Shown piece after piece: positions 25,027 to 34,614 of a DNA stretch of 64,000 nt. The stretch is from Sipunculus nudus (taxonomy: Eukaryota > Annelida > Sipuncula > Golfingiida > Sipunculidae). Numbering within the stretch: position 1 is the stretch's first letter; every line of letters starts with the position of its first letter. The stretch lies in contig CM049312.1 of assembly GCA_026874595.1 (NCBI GenBank), forward strand, positions 78,035,429 to 78,099,428, given 5' to 3'. Made by a program: the position numbers and the translations under genes. The notes below the pieces were generated by a model. The model was not told where the DNA came from. It ran no database searches and saw nothing but the letters and a program-made list of their open reading frames with translations.

Positions 25027-26338
25027 TCAACGACGAATATTTAAAATAATTCAGTTTGCAGATAATACATAAACTTTCATTTATTGTCATCATCTGTATG
25101 TTCTTAACAATTAAACTATATAATTATGTTTAAAATATTTTATTTTAATGCTTGTTCTCTATTATTTAGACCGTCAAATTGCAACAATTGTATCATGTTT
25201 TCTGTTGTGGTTTCATCTGGTGCCGAGAAACCTATGTTTATTAATCATGACTATATTTTGATCAGTACTTGTATATTTTTTCTCTATTTTTCATGCTTTC
25301 TGCCTTTTCTCAGACTGCCAAATTACAGCAATGGTGTCAGATTTACAGCTATGATTTCATCTAGTGTCATGAAACCTTAGTTTGGTTAACTAGTTTTATC
25401 AGTTCCTGAAGACTAATGGCGTCGTCAGTATTTATTTTTTCAATTTTTACATTTTTATACGCGTATTTTTAGACCGTCAAATGAGAGCAAAGTGTAAATT
25501 CTCAACTCAAGGTTCATTAAGTGTCCTGAAACCTGTTATGTTTATTGATCATAGCAAGTTTTATCAGCTGGTATTGACCGGTGGCATTGTCTGTATTTTT
25601 TATTTTCATACATTTAACCTGTATCTTTGAGACTGCCAAATTACAGCAATGGGAATTTGAATACACTGGAGTTAGAAACTTCTAACTTAATTTCCAAGGA
25701 GGTCCTTGAAAAATCTCTGTACAAAACTGAAATAAGGTCGAGGCGGCCTTATATTTTGTAAGCTTCACATCATTTTCCATTAAAACCAGTAATGTTCAAT
25801 CATGACTTATATCATAATAAGTGGTGCCTTGTCTTGCCACGGTTGCACCTAATGACCCCTTCTCAATGGTCACCGTGACTTCATTTGCATATATTACACG
25901 CTTATATAGAGCGTCCTCAGAAAAAAAAAGTACCAAGCGCTTAAATGCATGCAGTATCACAGCCACAGCAACACGTCAGCTGAGCGTCATGACCAATCGG
26001 TCACTTGTTTTAAAGCGTGTTAACGGTATATCTCGTGTACAGGTAAAACGAAGAAGCCATTCCTGGTGAAAAGGGTGATTTGGGCTGGAACGAAAGACGA
26101 GGAATGCCATGGCAAGTACGTCAGAGCAGTTTGCATTATGGGGATTAAAAATCTGATCCACCTGACCAAAGATAAAGAATTTTTCGTGAACAAATTTTAC
26201 CAGACATACCAGTGGCTCGGCCTGGACTGTTTAGAATCGTGGTATTTCGACAAAGTCCGACTCGAGTATCACAACCATACGAGCAGTCTGAATATCACGT
26301 ATTACGAAAACTTACCATGGGTGGACAACCATGTCTGA
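10021..26338 (+). CDS. GCNT: GCNT-like beta-1,6-N-acetylglucosaminyltransferase (GT14), four coding exons
   Basis: Seen: exons 10021-10416, 14081-14418, 24246-24496 and 26043-26338 total 1,281 nt (426 codons plus stop), with GT-AG junctions at phases 0, 2 and 1. Residues ~6-28 form one hydrophobic segment after a basic tail (type II signal anchor). The stem is ~30-95 and the lumenal catalytic domain ~96-426. Cysteines lie at 59, 97, 148, 169, 196, 350, 359 and 391. From memory, mouse core 2 GlcNAc-transferase has its four disulphides at 59, 100, 151, 172, 199, 372, 381 and 413, so the spacing is the same. PDE at 306-308 gives the probable catalytic Glu308; Arg357 and Lys379 match the UDP-phosphate-binding basic residues. 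Sequons are at N96, N211, N406 and N412. Known: the family adds GlcNAc beta-1,6 to Gal/GalNAc acceptors in the Golgi, building mucin core 2 or I branches. Inferred: an intact enzyme; core 2 versus I-branching specificity cannot be settled. Odd: the introns are loaded with repeats, and the usual free cysteine near residue 213 is replaced by Thr. Confidence 0.9.
10440..11276 (+). repeat. 34-bp minisatellite in GCNT intron 1
   Basis: About 24 imperfect units of the form TTTCAATAACGGTGATATAA followed by CGCTGTTTATAATG. Variants differ mainly at the CGGTG/CGCTG positions and by small deletions. A solitary piece of the same unit reappears at 12650-12667, after the gypsy fragment. Confidence 0.85.
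11277..12650 (+). pseudogene. Ty3/gypsy-type pol fragment (RT to RNase H), decayed
   Basis: Plus strand, several frames. RT motifs include KPDGSYRMCTDY and PFGMKNS; the catalytic box region reads AYIYDLIVYSD, so the first Asp of the usual YxDD-like box is replaced. FLGMVGYYRKFCP follows. RNase H-like pieces are DASDTAAGAVL, GYFSRKFNANQ and IIHIKGKDNVLADC. Frameshifts and stops (for example TAG near 12091 and TAA at 12250) break it. No gag, protease, integrase or LTR is present. It lies wholly inside GCNT intron 1 and inside the 34-bp minisatellite. Confidence 0.85.
12273..12467 (+). repeat. ~94-bp tandem duplication inside the gypsy RNase H region
   Basis: The stretch from ATCCAATTGGTTATTTCTC to TTGGCTTTCC is repeated immediately with a few substitutions and a longer A run. 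The duplication arose after insertion or during decay and further breaks the reading frame. Confidence 0.85.
12897..13210 (+). repeat. tRNA-derived SINE, family S1 copy 1 (intron 1)
   Basis: A tRNA-like head has an A-box-like GGGTGGAGCGCAGGACTC and a B-box GGTTCGAATCTC (about 12949-12960). The body is shared with 43763-44085: CAATGGGGATGATT, CACACCCAGGGC, GTCACCGG and CCTGTCA blocks in the same order. Sense orientation relative to the GCNT-like gene. Confidence 0.75.
13211..14080. other. Rest of GCNT intron 1; no gene seen
   Basis: A 16-base C run lies at 14019-14034, close before the exon 2 acceptor. An open frame of 147 codons at 13631-14074 has no recognisable domain and runs through the C run into the splice site, so it is not taken as coding. 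Confidence 0.45.
14081..14418 (+). CDS. GCNT: GCNT-like exon 2 (N-terminal half of GT14 domain)
   Basis: The acceptor is CTGATTTCAG at 14071-14080 and the donor is GG|GTAATC (phase 2). It encodes residues 133-244 plus two bases of Gly245. Typical GT14 core signatures are RLLRMIYRPQN, YCFHID, SCFDNVF and NWKYFINLTGQE. Cys148, Cys169 and Cys196 lie here. This is the best conserved exon and gives the family assignment. Confidence 0.92.
14488..14905. repeat. MITE-like element with ~80-100-bp inverted ends (intron 2)
   Basis: The ends at 14488-14590 and 14830-14905 are imperfect inverted copies. They share TACTA...ATATCCCTTTTACA versus its complement and, farther in, CGTTCACACGGCA. Interior AACG/CGTTT-rich motifs repeat. 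There is no transposase. Target duplication is not certain. Confidence 0.55.
15017..15608. repeat. Inverted repeat pair, ~60-bp arms (intron 2)
   Basis: Arm 15017-15077 (CTGGCCCAT..CTCCTCGGCCGAATCCGTT..GCCTCGGATGTAT) is the complement of 15548-15608 with few differences. The ~470-bp spacer has no ORF of note. It may be the ends of a non-autonomous DNA element. Confidence 0.65.
15840..16290 (+). repeat. GACTCGAG-type dispersed repeat, copy 1
   Basis: Clusters of GAGTCC/CGAGTCC motifs at both ends (15845-15965 and 16185-16290) enclose an AT-rich core containing ATTACATTTAGCTCACGATGC and ATTCTGTTAGTAGTTCGCAC. The same layout and core blocks recur at 45160-45665 and, inverted, at 17330-17710. 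Confidence 0.7.
16291..17329. other. Intron 2 segment; no gene seen, weak match to 30.3 kb
   Basis: 16915-17110 shares ordered blocks with 30300-30480: ATTATCTC..TTAGTTCA, GTCCACRTGTG, and CCGATC..CGCATRC near AAGAAATA. It is therefore part of a diverged dispersed repeat. The remainder is unassigned. Confidence 0.4.
17330..17710 (-). repeat. GACTCGAG-type dispersed repeat, inverted copy adjoining the satellite
   Basis: GACTCGGA-type motifs at 17330-17415 precede an AT-rich core with AGAACTGCTAACAGAT and CTCTACATCGG. These are complements of core blocks in the copies at 15.9 and 45.3 kb. It ends with GACTCCAAGAAGGTG, the complement of the CACCTTCTTCGAGTC block found in both other copies, and then runs straight into the 33-bp array. 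Confidence 0.65.
17711..23502 (+). repeat. 33-bp satellite array with 1,287-bp higher-order repeats (intron 2)
   Basis: About 175 head-to-tail units near GACTCGGACTTGAACTCGGA plus CTCGAGTGGTTTT. Most carry an ACTCGAGT palindrome. The variant order repeats: the same marker stretch starts near 18690, 19977, 21033 and 22320. Spacings are therefore 1,287, 1,056 and 1,287 bp (39, 32 and 39 units). The middle copy lacks exactly 7 units (231 bp). The first ~1 kb (17711-18680) is more diverged. Because 33 is divisible by 3, long open frames appear on both strands (FDSDLNSDSSG on +, ESKPLESEFKS on -). They are by-products of the period, not evidence of genes. Confidence 0.95.
23503..24245. other. End of GCNT intron 2; no feature seen
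   Basis: Unassigned, moderately AT-rich sequence between the array and the exon 3 acceptor. No supported ORF or repeat partner in the window. Confidence 0.4.
24246..24496 (+). CDS. GCNT: GCNT-like exon 3 (catalytic Glu region)
   Basis: The acceptor is TTTGTAG at 24239-24245, with a weak pyrimidine tract containing TA repeats. The donor is CAG|GTAAAG (phase 1). It completes Gly245 and encodes residues 246-328. It contains GSIYIAATKEYAEFLL and the HPDETLF block with the probable catalytic Glu308. The 9.8 kb intron before it contains the 33-bp satellite array. Confidence 0.9.
24555..24880 (+). repeat. Dispersed repeat R2, copy 1 (intron 3)
   Basis: Shares ordered blocks with 53135-53440: GGAG.GTATGCGTTCAT, TTTCGGGAAWGGGCSAATGA, AGAATCGATKAGATTTTGG, TGCACGAATGAACCTG and GCTTGCATTC. 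No coding capacity; class unknown. Confidence 0.7.
24952..25024. repeat. (TA)n microsatellite
   Basis: About 36 TA units with one TG interruption near 24988 and a CATA break at the end. Confidence 0.9.
25140..26013 (+). repeat. CAGCTGA-type repeat, copy 1, with ~160-bp internal repeats (intron 3)
   Basis: Units at about 25170, 25310, 25470 and 25630 share GACYGYCAAATTRCAGCAAT, then TTTCATCTRGTGYC..GAAACC. A block CTTCTAACTTAATTTCCAAGGAGGTCC (25678-25705) matches the internal unit of the copy at 27 kb. It ends GTCAGCTGAGCGTCATGACC..CACTTGTTTT (25976-26013), the family's 3' end, about 30 bp before exon 4. Confidence 0.65.
26043..26338 (+). CDS. GCNT: GCNT-like exon 4 (C-terminus)
   Basis: The acceptor is TCTCGTGTACAG. 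The exon completes Gly329 and encodes residues 330-426, then TGA. It carries Cys350 and Cys359 (nine apart, as in the family's C-terminal disulphide), Arg357, Lys379 and Cys391. After Cys391 there is a tail of about 35 residues, longer than I recall for the mouse enzyme, with two sequons (NHT, NIT). A transposon-like repeat ends only about 30 bp upstream of the exon. Confidence 0.9.
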
Positions 26339-26344
26339 AATAAA
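26339..26344 (+). promoter_or_regulatory. Candidate polyadenylation signal next to the GCNT-like stop
   Basis: AATAAA begins on the base after the TGA stop. If used, the 3' untranslated region would be only a few tens of bases. No GT-rich downstream element was confirmed, so a more distal site is possible. Confidence 0.4.
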
Positions 26345-26954
26345 TACTTCATTTATTTTAGATTTTTTCCCTGTTTTTTCCTGTTTTCTAAATGGACGTC
26401 ACGTTTACATTGCTGAAGATTAAGTATTTGCGCATATTAGCACGTGGGTTTGAATGTGCAGGGAGCATTTCACCAGACCAGAGACTTTTCCCTGAAGTGA
26501 TTGGATTTTCAGGTGTGAAATCATGGATTGAATGATATCAACAACTCAGAGGTAGTTATGCATGTTGTGTTTATTGCTTCTTATACATTTGGCACTGACA
26601 TCGGCAGATATACTTTGCTTTTATTGGGATTAAAAGTGTCATGTCACCCCCCCCCCCCCCCATGACTGACGTCACTGCAGAGTTAACATTGCCCATGCCA
26701 GAGCTCATAGCTTCTAAACAAATCACACACAACCAGTTTTCCTGCTAGGAAAACGTCTTGGTTTATGCAAAATGTGTTACATGATAATATAATGAGATCT
26801 GGAGATGGTTTGCTTATCCTACAGTTTTGCATTCATATTGCTGTGAATTGTGAAAAAAAACGTGTTTTTTTTTTTGCAATGATAACATGGGCCCAATGAC
26901 CTAAAACTCACCTTTGATTTTTTCCCCTTGTGATAATACTGGAAAGGCTAGATT
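26345..26954. other. Downstream of the GCNT-like gene; no feature seen
   Basis: Contains C-run 26646-26661 and T-run 26865-26875. No supported gene. Confidence 0.4.
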
Positions 26955-28088
26955 TTCAGCCCAGCTGACTGAAAGTCATCTGAGCTATAGCGATCACTCT
27001 TTGTATGGAGTCCGTCCGTCTGTCTGTCCGTCAGTCCGTCCGTGCATTAACCAGGCACAAATCGTAACCTCTCGTACTGGAATCTTCTAACTTCACATCT
27101 TGGGAGGTCCATGAAAAATTCCTTAGAAACCTGATAATATGTCTCTGTTACCCATGACCTCTGAGCTATGGGGCTCCGAAATACTCCCCCCCCCCCCCAA
27201 GAATAATGGAAAATTTGATACAAAAGCTCTAGTATCTGAATGACTAATGCATTGATCAGCATAATTTTTACATGCATATTGATCATGAAGTATATCATCA
27301 GTTACTGCAGTCTGTTGGCGCCACCTGGATTGTTCCGAAATTTTACGCATTTTTTCTCTATTTTTGACCTTCAAAGATGTGGTCGTCTGTTAACAGATCA
27401 CAAATCTTAAATGCTGGCACTGGAATCTTCTTACTTCACATTTAGGGAGGTATATAAAAAAATCTCCCTTGAAACTTGATAATAGGTCTCTGTTATCCAT
27501 GACCCTTAAGCTATCGAGCTCCGAAGTACCCCCCCCCAAGAACAATGGAAAATTTGATACCTGCTCCAGTATCTAAATAACTAATGCGTTGATCAGCATT
27601 CTTTTTTGTATCCATAATGATCATGAAGTGTTCCATCAATTCCTGAAGACTGGTGGCACCACCAGGATTTCTCCGAAATTTAACGCATTTTTTCTCAATT
27701 TTTTTAGATCTTCTAAGATGTCGTTGTCTGATAACAGGGCACCCTAGAGGTTCATGAAAAAGTTCCGTGGAAACCTGAAATTAGGTCTCTGTTACCCATA
27801 TCCTCTAAGCTATGCGGCCCATAATTAACCCCAAGAATATTAAAAAAATTGATACAAAAGCTCCAGTATCTGAATAACTAATGCATTGATTACCATAATA
27901 AAATCCAGGGAGGTACATGAAACATCTCCTAAGAAACCTTAAATTAAGTCTCTGTTACCCATATCCTCTGAGCTTAGCTTCAGTTGAATGGAGATACCAC
28001 TTACAATATTTGGTATTCAGATGATAAAATTCTTTTGTGATTGACTTCTTAGTCAGCTGAGCGTCGTGACCCATGGGCCACTTGTGTC
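26955..28088 (+). repeat. CAGCTGA-type repeat, copy 2, with ~350-bp internal tandem units
   Basis: Starts CCCAGCTGACTGAAAGTCATCTGAGCTATAG followed by CCGTCCGTCTGTCTGTCC. Inside, a unit of ~350 bp (ACTGGAATCTTCTAACTTCACA...GAGGTCCATGAAAAA...CCATGACCTCTGAGCTAT) occurs two to four times with decay (27050, 27400, 27740, 27900). Ends AGTCAGCTGAGCGTCGTGACC..GGGCCACTTGT. C runs mark unit positions (27186-27199, 27529-27537). Non-coding. Confidence 0.75.
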
Positions 28089-29066
28089 TTTTCCTAACAG
28101 AAAGGTTTTTTATATTCAATTATATGAAGAATTTGCCTAGTGTTCTAATGATTTTTACACGACAGTAAATTTATTGATATACATGTATAAGATATGTACA
28201 CAGGCAAAAAAACTGCATACATCCGATTGTGTGACCTTTGACCTGCCCAAGCAGTCCAGTCCACATTAAAATACCATTGAAAATAATTTAAAATAATAGT
28301 TTTCTTTTATTCTGCTTTAATTCTACATATTTTTTTTCATTACATAGCCGAATATCGCAGATACAGAAAACCGTGCAATAAATGCAACATTATAATATAT
28401 ACGTAAACGGCAAGATCTGCATGGGTTTGATTTTGGAATGACATAAGTGGGATGTTTTATGTTACTGTGTGGGACCAGGTGGTTAGAATTTAAACCAAAT
28501 TGTGCAGGGTGGGGCCTGCTGATTCAAAGAATTTGCTTGGCGGGGATGGATGCAAGTTCAAGTTTGGTGAATAGTGATTGAGTGGTTTAAGTGCGATTTG
28601 AAAAAAAAAAACTTCTTAATCTTATTTTAATGATTTATGATATATATGGTAATGTATATATATATATATATATATTAATGGAGAGAGAGACAAAGACAGA
28701 CAGACAGAGAGTATTTATATAGGTCTATAAATTAAATGTATAAAAATTGTTCTTATTATCCTTTGATACACAGTGATACAGAGGAAAGATACAAGAACTG
28801 TAACACAGCTCGTGACAATGACCGTAATGCTGAACATGTCACTTCATTCATGGGCTTATAACAAAAAATAACACTTTATTGTTACTCAGAGAACAAACGT
28901 ATATAGTTGTACTCCTGCATGGAGCTGACATATTTAAAAAGAAATACATTCTACATAGCTAAAGAGTATTTCTTCGAGAAGTTATAACACCTTGTTCATA
29001 ACAAGATATGTAGGTTGAAACTAAATTCATGAAGTCATCTGTTTAGCATTAACCTTTAAAAATTAG
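28089..29066. other. No gene seen; short TA run and GACA-rich run
   Basis: TA run at 28651-28676 followed by GAGAGAGACAAAGACAGACAGACAG. Otherwise unassigned. Confidence 0.4.
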
Positions 29067-29165
29067 GTAGAACCGTCCCGGTCCGGTCCAGGTATAAGCA
29101 GTCCGGTATTTTGCGTAAGCGGTCCGGTCCAGTCCAACCCAATATTGTTGACCGTGTGGACCCTC
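29067..29165. repeat. GGTCCGGTCC-rich short repeat cluster
   Basis: Motifs GGTCCGGTCCAG and AGTCCGGTAT recur three to four times in 100 bp, ending with TGGACC. It may be a transposon end; no partner seen. Confidence 0.4.
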
Positions 29166-29814
29166 TACTATTGATGATATATTAAGTGAGAAGATTACAA
29201 AAGGAAATCCAGGTTCCTATAGTTGTTGTGCCTAACCCTATGATTTCATTTGCATTTATTTTCAGTTAAGAATTTCTAGGGGTTTTATACGTTTTAAAGG
29301 GCCGTAATTGACATTTAGCTACTCATCTGACACTGCTACACCATTCAGAAAGGGGGATAACAAGCTTTTGCAAAAGGTATGATAGGATTTGCTACCTTAC
29401 TGTTATCGAAAAAAAGTGTCTTGCCCAGGATGTCGTTAATACATCATCAGATCCTTACCAGGACACAAGAAAATGATGTTATCTGTTTCTTCTGGTAAAA
29501 ACAAGAAATATAAGTTAAAACTGGAAAACTGTAGGCGTCTACACTGACGGCTTCGAAGACATGTTTTTCAGAGTGTAGGATATATCTTGACCAATGAGTC
29601 ATGTCATATGAAGATATGTCAGGATTTCGTGTTGATCCGTTGACATTTTTGGTAGCATTGATTATTATGATGCAGCATATGCCAAATGGTGGGAGACGAC
29701 ATTAATTAAAGTTGAATTCCCTTACTCTTTTCTATAATATACAGATTGATGTTTCAGACAATATATGATATTTTCGTTTCAGTTTTGATTTCGAGATCCA
29801 TATTACCTCAAGTG
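29166..29814. other. No feature recognised
   Basis: No supported ORF, RNA or repeat. Confidence 0.35.
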
Positions 29815-30480
29815 TTTAAAAGGGCCTAATCACCTGTCTGACCTTTATAAACTTAAGGTAATATCCCTTTGGAGCTTTCACTTAAATAGGCCAGAAAACG
29901 TGGATACCATCTCCCACAGACTGCTTGTTTTGTTTATATCAACGTGTTTTTTATATATAGGGGCCTGTTAAAATAATCAAAATAAGTTCAACAAGGGCAT
30001 ATGTGAGATAGGATAGGTCAGAGCTTTGCAAATGGCATTATACAACTAGTGACCTTTCTTCCTACACATATATGCAACCTACCACCTTAGTTTACATGTG
30101 TTTCCAGTTTGTAAGTATTGTTGTATTAAGAAACACTTTGTTGATAAACAAGTTCATACATCTTTCACAGGGGCTTTATATAAACTTTAATAACAGATTT
30201 CCCTTAGGTCATCAATAAATACACAGCGGAAGCCAGAAATCTCATACATTCTTGTTCAATAGGTAGGTAACTGGGCAGCTTACACATTGGAAATAATATG
30301 CGCATTATCTCTCATGCTATTAGTTCATTGTGGCTGAATTCAAAGGTCTCCGTTGTTATAGTTCGGTTAGTAAACAAGAGTCCACATGTGACTGTTTACC
30401 ATAACAGGACTGCTTAACCAGGGGTCCGATCACACGCATACGCGATAACTCCCTGATGAGGAAAAGTACCATAAAAGAAG
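29815..30480 (+). repeat. Dispersed repeat R1, copy 2, with 3' extension
   Basis: 29815-30275 matches 482-935 block by block. The sequence that follows, to about 30480, matches 16915-17110. Copy 2 may thus represent the longer form of the family, and 16.9 kb a separate fragment of its 3' part. Confidence 0.65.
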
Positions 30481-32589
30481 AAATACAGGAGAAATACCGA
30501 TTGAAAACTTGAAAAGCTGGTGCAAGCTTTTTCTACATGCGTACAACGATTTTACCATTTCGATAAAACCGCCGATTTGAAACCCCCGCGAATATGAAGC
30601 CAACCAGAATATATTCAAGAAGAGTAAGTAGGATCAAACGTGTCTTACCGAGCTTTTCTCAAGGAATATAGAAAAGAAGTCAAGCAAATAAAGTCTCACG
30701 AAAAAAGTTGTGAAGGATAACTTAACCAGATAAATAGTCAGACGAATCAGTAAGCGAAAAGTCAGTCGGTCCAGATAAATAAAAGTCACCAAACGTTTTG
30801 CCTTTTTTCTAGAAAGCGCTGGACCTGGTTGATATTGAGACCTTTCATGAGTGCGCACATGAGAAAAAAAAAACTGGGCTGTACCATATATATTGCGGAG
30901 TCGGCGACGCTTATGATTGCGTTGGGGCGCACGCTTGGCCAGCTTTCGTCGGTGGCAGGGCGTGGGGCTGAAGAACGAGAACTGCAAGAGGATCATGGGA
31001 TTGGTGAGGTAGGGTAATCTTCTTAGTACACTTCTTGTGCTGACTTTGTCACGGCGAAATCACGCATCATTACAGTCAGCGTATTATGTCCACTAGCTTA
31101 GCACTAATTACGTAATCAGCCTGAATATCAAAGACCTCACTTGTCACCAGAGTGCGATCCGCGAGGCCTCATCCCGGGTCAGCAGGTGCGATGACGGGGT
31201 TTGGATTCACTATCGTTTTTATGAAGCGCGTGAAACTTCGAGAAAAAAGGTAGTTAACTTGGAAAGGTACATGTTTATTATGCTAAACGCTGAAACGTAT
31301 CTTTTGTAGCTCTTATGTACTGATTCAGAAAAAAAACAAAGGCCCAAGGACCCAAAGCTCCCTTGTTAATTGTTCCCACAAGATAAAACTGTAAAAGCTA
31401 GAATTATTTTATTCAATACAGGAAACTTTTTGATATCTAATAGTTGATTATCGCTGGAAAAAACCTGGAGAGAGTTGAATCGTAAAGTAATATATTCAGT
31501 TCAGGGGTATGTTTTCTATAATATTTAACGATTAGCCAATTCGAGACGTGTATATCAGACGCAAATCTTAAGTAAATGTAAAAACTTAACATGATCACAG
31601 AGATATTATAGAACATACATGATGAATACACATTGACTTCTCTAGTGGTATGTACAATGCCTGTTCACAAGCAGATCACACTTAGACTGCAAAGATCTGA
31701 AAATTAAAATAAGTACCTCAGAAAATCATTATTAATGCACAAAATTACAATTCAACCTACTTTTTACCAGGAAATTAATATATGTTGGCAAAATTAGGTG
31801 AAAATCCAAATCGAACCAAACAACTGCATCAACAAAGGACTTAATTAAGGGTGTTAAGTCTCAGGAAAGTGTATCAATATATTTCAGTATACTAGTATGT
31901 CTTAAGATAATGAAGACCTCTTGGCATTTTCTAAATAATTAAATAATCCATACTAGTATTTCCGTTATTGGTGTTCAGTAATGACATTATGATTTTTTTT
32001 ATACTTTATGTATTTTTTATTCTGATCATCGTTCAATTTACAAGGATAAAGTAAATGTTGATTTTCTATTAATAAAGTTTCTATTCAATGTATAGTCCAC
32101 AAATTAAAGCAAAGTTGAAAATGGAAAGTTTTGTAAATTTGTTGGCTGAGAAAAATTCATGTTAAGTTAAATTGTAAATTAATTAATTTATAAAATACAT
32201 GTATCACAAAATTTATAAAATCATCCAGACTGGGAAAAATCTAAAGATTTCATACACTACATAACATACAGCAATCTTAATTTTAAGAAGATAAAAAGCT
32301 CGGCTTAGTGCAGCAGATTGGTTAATATTAAGGCAACAACGTCAGAACAATATGGGGAGGATGCAAATTATTTTACTTTAATTAAATTATTTAAGATGCC
32401 TGTGAGAAATGCTTAAATACATTCACATGACTGTTATTCTTAAAGTGCTGAGTTCTGACTAAAAACCCTAATAAAACTGTCAAATATAAAAATAATCCTC
32501 CTTAATTTACCAAGTAAAATGCTGCATCTATTTCAATTTATGTGCAAAATAAAGTGAGAATTTATATAGGCTTTCCTGAGAAAAGCCAT
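30481..32589. other. No gene supported
   Basis: AT-rich, with one GC-richer stretch at 30895-31015. There, an open frame of ~60 codons (30829-31017) stops shortly after a GTGAG donor-like site. No domain is recognised, so I do not call an exon. The rest (31.2-32.6 kb) looks like ordinary intergenic DNA. Confidence 0.4.
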
Positions 32590-32700
32590 CTAGAAGCGGA
32601 CCCTGGGGTAGCCATTTTGAAGAGTTTCAGGGCGTTTCTGCGGGAGTAGTCCTCCTGGGTTGGACCCCTCCTTAACCTAAATCCTGGATCCGCCCCTGCC
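32588..32700. repeat. hAT-like MITE H1, copy 1
   Basis: The ends GAAGCGGACCCTGG and CCTGGATCCGCCCCTG are imperfect inverted copies. The flanks GCCATCT and GCCATTT resemble a decayed 7-8-bp target duplication. Same family as 50412-50625. Confidence 0.55.
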
Positions 32701-33544
32701 ATTTGTTGTGTCGGAGTGTAATGGAAATGGACACAAACCAGAGCTTAAGTACTAAGGTGTCTGACATGGTTCTGTAGAATTGATTGGGCCAAATTTTTTT
32801 TTTAAAGTGTGCATGATGACATAGATATATAAGGATATTGCACGTGTTTTCATTTTTGTTTACACCATGACTGCATATAATAGGCAACAATGTTCAAAAG
32901 AGTACAATTGCTAATCGGCCCTCACAAAAACGCGCATAAAATCATAAAAAAATTAGGCTGAGCCACCAATTTTGGTTTGTTGCCTAATATGTCGATTTCA
33001 CACATATTCATAATTAGAGGTATATCTGTCGGGGCTAATCAGAGGGAAGCTGGTAGTTTTCACAGACAGACGACATGTACTAGACGACAGAAACACGCCG
33101 CACCATGGCAATAGCTCACACGTGTTGGACGGGGTGTTCTGATGGGTAGTAAGTTGGTTATTAACTAAGATATTGAACTTGTTCGATCTCCGCATGCCTA
33201 CAACACAAGTATGCTGGATTTCTAGAAGTTGTCGGTCCTTTTTACGAATCACCGACGACCTGTCAAACATATTGTGGTCCTGTATCCAGGAAGAACGTGT
33301 GAGCTTCTGGTGCCCTGTAGCTCTTCTTGTGACTCTGCTTAAATTTTTCACATTTGCGTGTGGTTCTTAATGAGGTCGGTCCAGCTGTCTGTTGGTCCTT
33401 TGTCTATTTGTCCGTTTTTCATCAAGTATTTTATCTGGTCAATTTGTTTGTGGTATCATGTCCAGCCTCGTTTTCTTTTAGTTCCGAGGCCCGCCCGTCA
33501 AATGATTATTTTCATGTGGTCTTTTGTCAAGTCACATTTATCGC
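32701..33544. other. No gene seen
   Basis: Unassigned sequence before the minisatellite cluster. Overlapping ORFs on both strands at 33000-33370 have no recognisable domains. Confidence 0.35.
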
Positions 33545-34045
33545 ATTCCTATATCTTGTTCAACTTTCTTGTGGTCCTGTGTCTGGCCCAACTTTCTTGT
33601 GGTCCTGTGTCTGGCCCAACTTTCTTGAGGTCCTGGGTCTGGTCCAACTTTCTTGTGTTCCTGTGTCTGGTCCAACTTTCTTGTGTTCCTGTGTCTGGTC
33701 CAACTTTCTTGTGGTCCTGTGTCTGGTCCAACTTTCTTGTGGTCCTGTGTCTGGTCCAACTTTCTTGTGGTCCTTGGTATGGTCCAACTTTCTCGTGGTC
33801 CCGTGTCTGGTCCAACTTTCTTGTGTTCCTGTGTCTGGTCCAACTTTCTTGTGGTCCTTGGTATGGTCCAACTTTCTTGTGGTCCCGTGTATGGTCCAAC
33901 TTTTTTGTTGTCCTGTGTCTGGTCCAACTTTCTTGTGTTCCTGTGTCTGGTTCATTTTCTGATGGTCCTGTGTCTGGTCCACCTGTATTGTGGTACTGTG
34001 TCTGGTTCAACATGCTTGTGGTCCTGTGTTTGACTAAAGATTTGG
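33545..34045 (+). repeat. 28-bp minisatellite
   Basis: About 18 units of GTGGTCCTGTGTCTGGTCCA plus ACTTTCTT, decaying at the right end. The period (3n+1) cycles through frames, giving long spurious ORFs on both strands. Confidence 0.9.
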
Positions 34046-34614
34046 TGGTCCTATGTCCAATACAAACCTGCTACATGTTTCTCTGTCTAACCTGCCTGAC
34101 TTTTGCAACTGTGTCAAGTCAAAATATTTGAATTTTGTGTGGTCCCGTTTCCAGGCCATCATTGTTTGTGCCCATGTGTCCAGTCAAACCATTACCCTCG
34201 GAATTAAGACAAGCTGAGAACATAAGCACTTTAAAAAATGGTCAAGAAATACTTATTTGTGCAATATTTTGATGGTCTTTGATTTGCAGAATGTACAGAT
34301 TTTTAATTCTATATCGTGATTTTAACTACTTTTATGGGTTAAATATCTTTTATGCGTTAAATGTCATATTAAAGTATATTACTGGGTTATGTGCATTTCT
34401 TATCTAGCCTAAGTAACATCTTATTTTTAGTGTGCATCATTATTTTAATGAATATTTTTTTATAGTCAATCATTTTGTTAAAAACACATTAGGTCCTGCT
34501 CAAATTTTAATGTAGAAATAAACTCAATTAATGTAGGAAACTACCCCCTAAAGCCTCCCCCTCCCCTAGGCAGGTACCTTACGTTAATAAGCTTTCCCGT
34601 CCGTGTGCCCATAA
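34046..34614. other. No gene seen
   Basis: AT-rich spacer between two minisatellites. Confidence 0.4.

Noticed and set aside
30829-31017. GC-richer open stretch with GTGAG near its end
   Set aside because: Only one splice-like signal and no homology; ORFs are open on both strands.
33354-34131. Overlapping ORFs of 120-257 codons on both strands
   Set aside because: Products of the 28-bp minisatellite cycling through frames.
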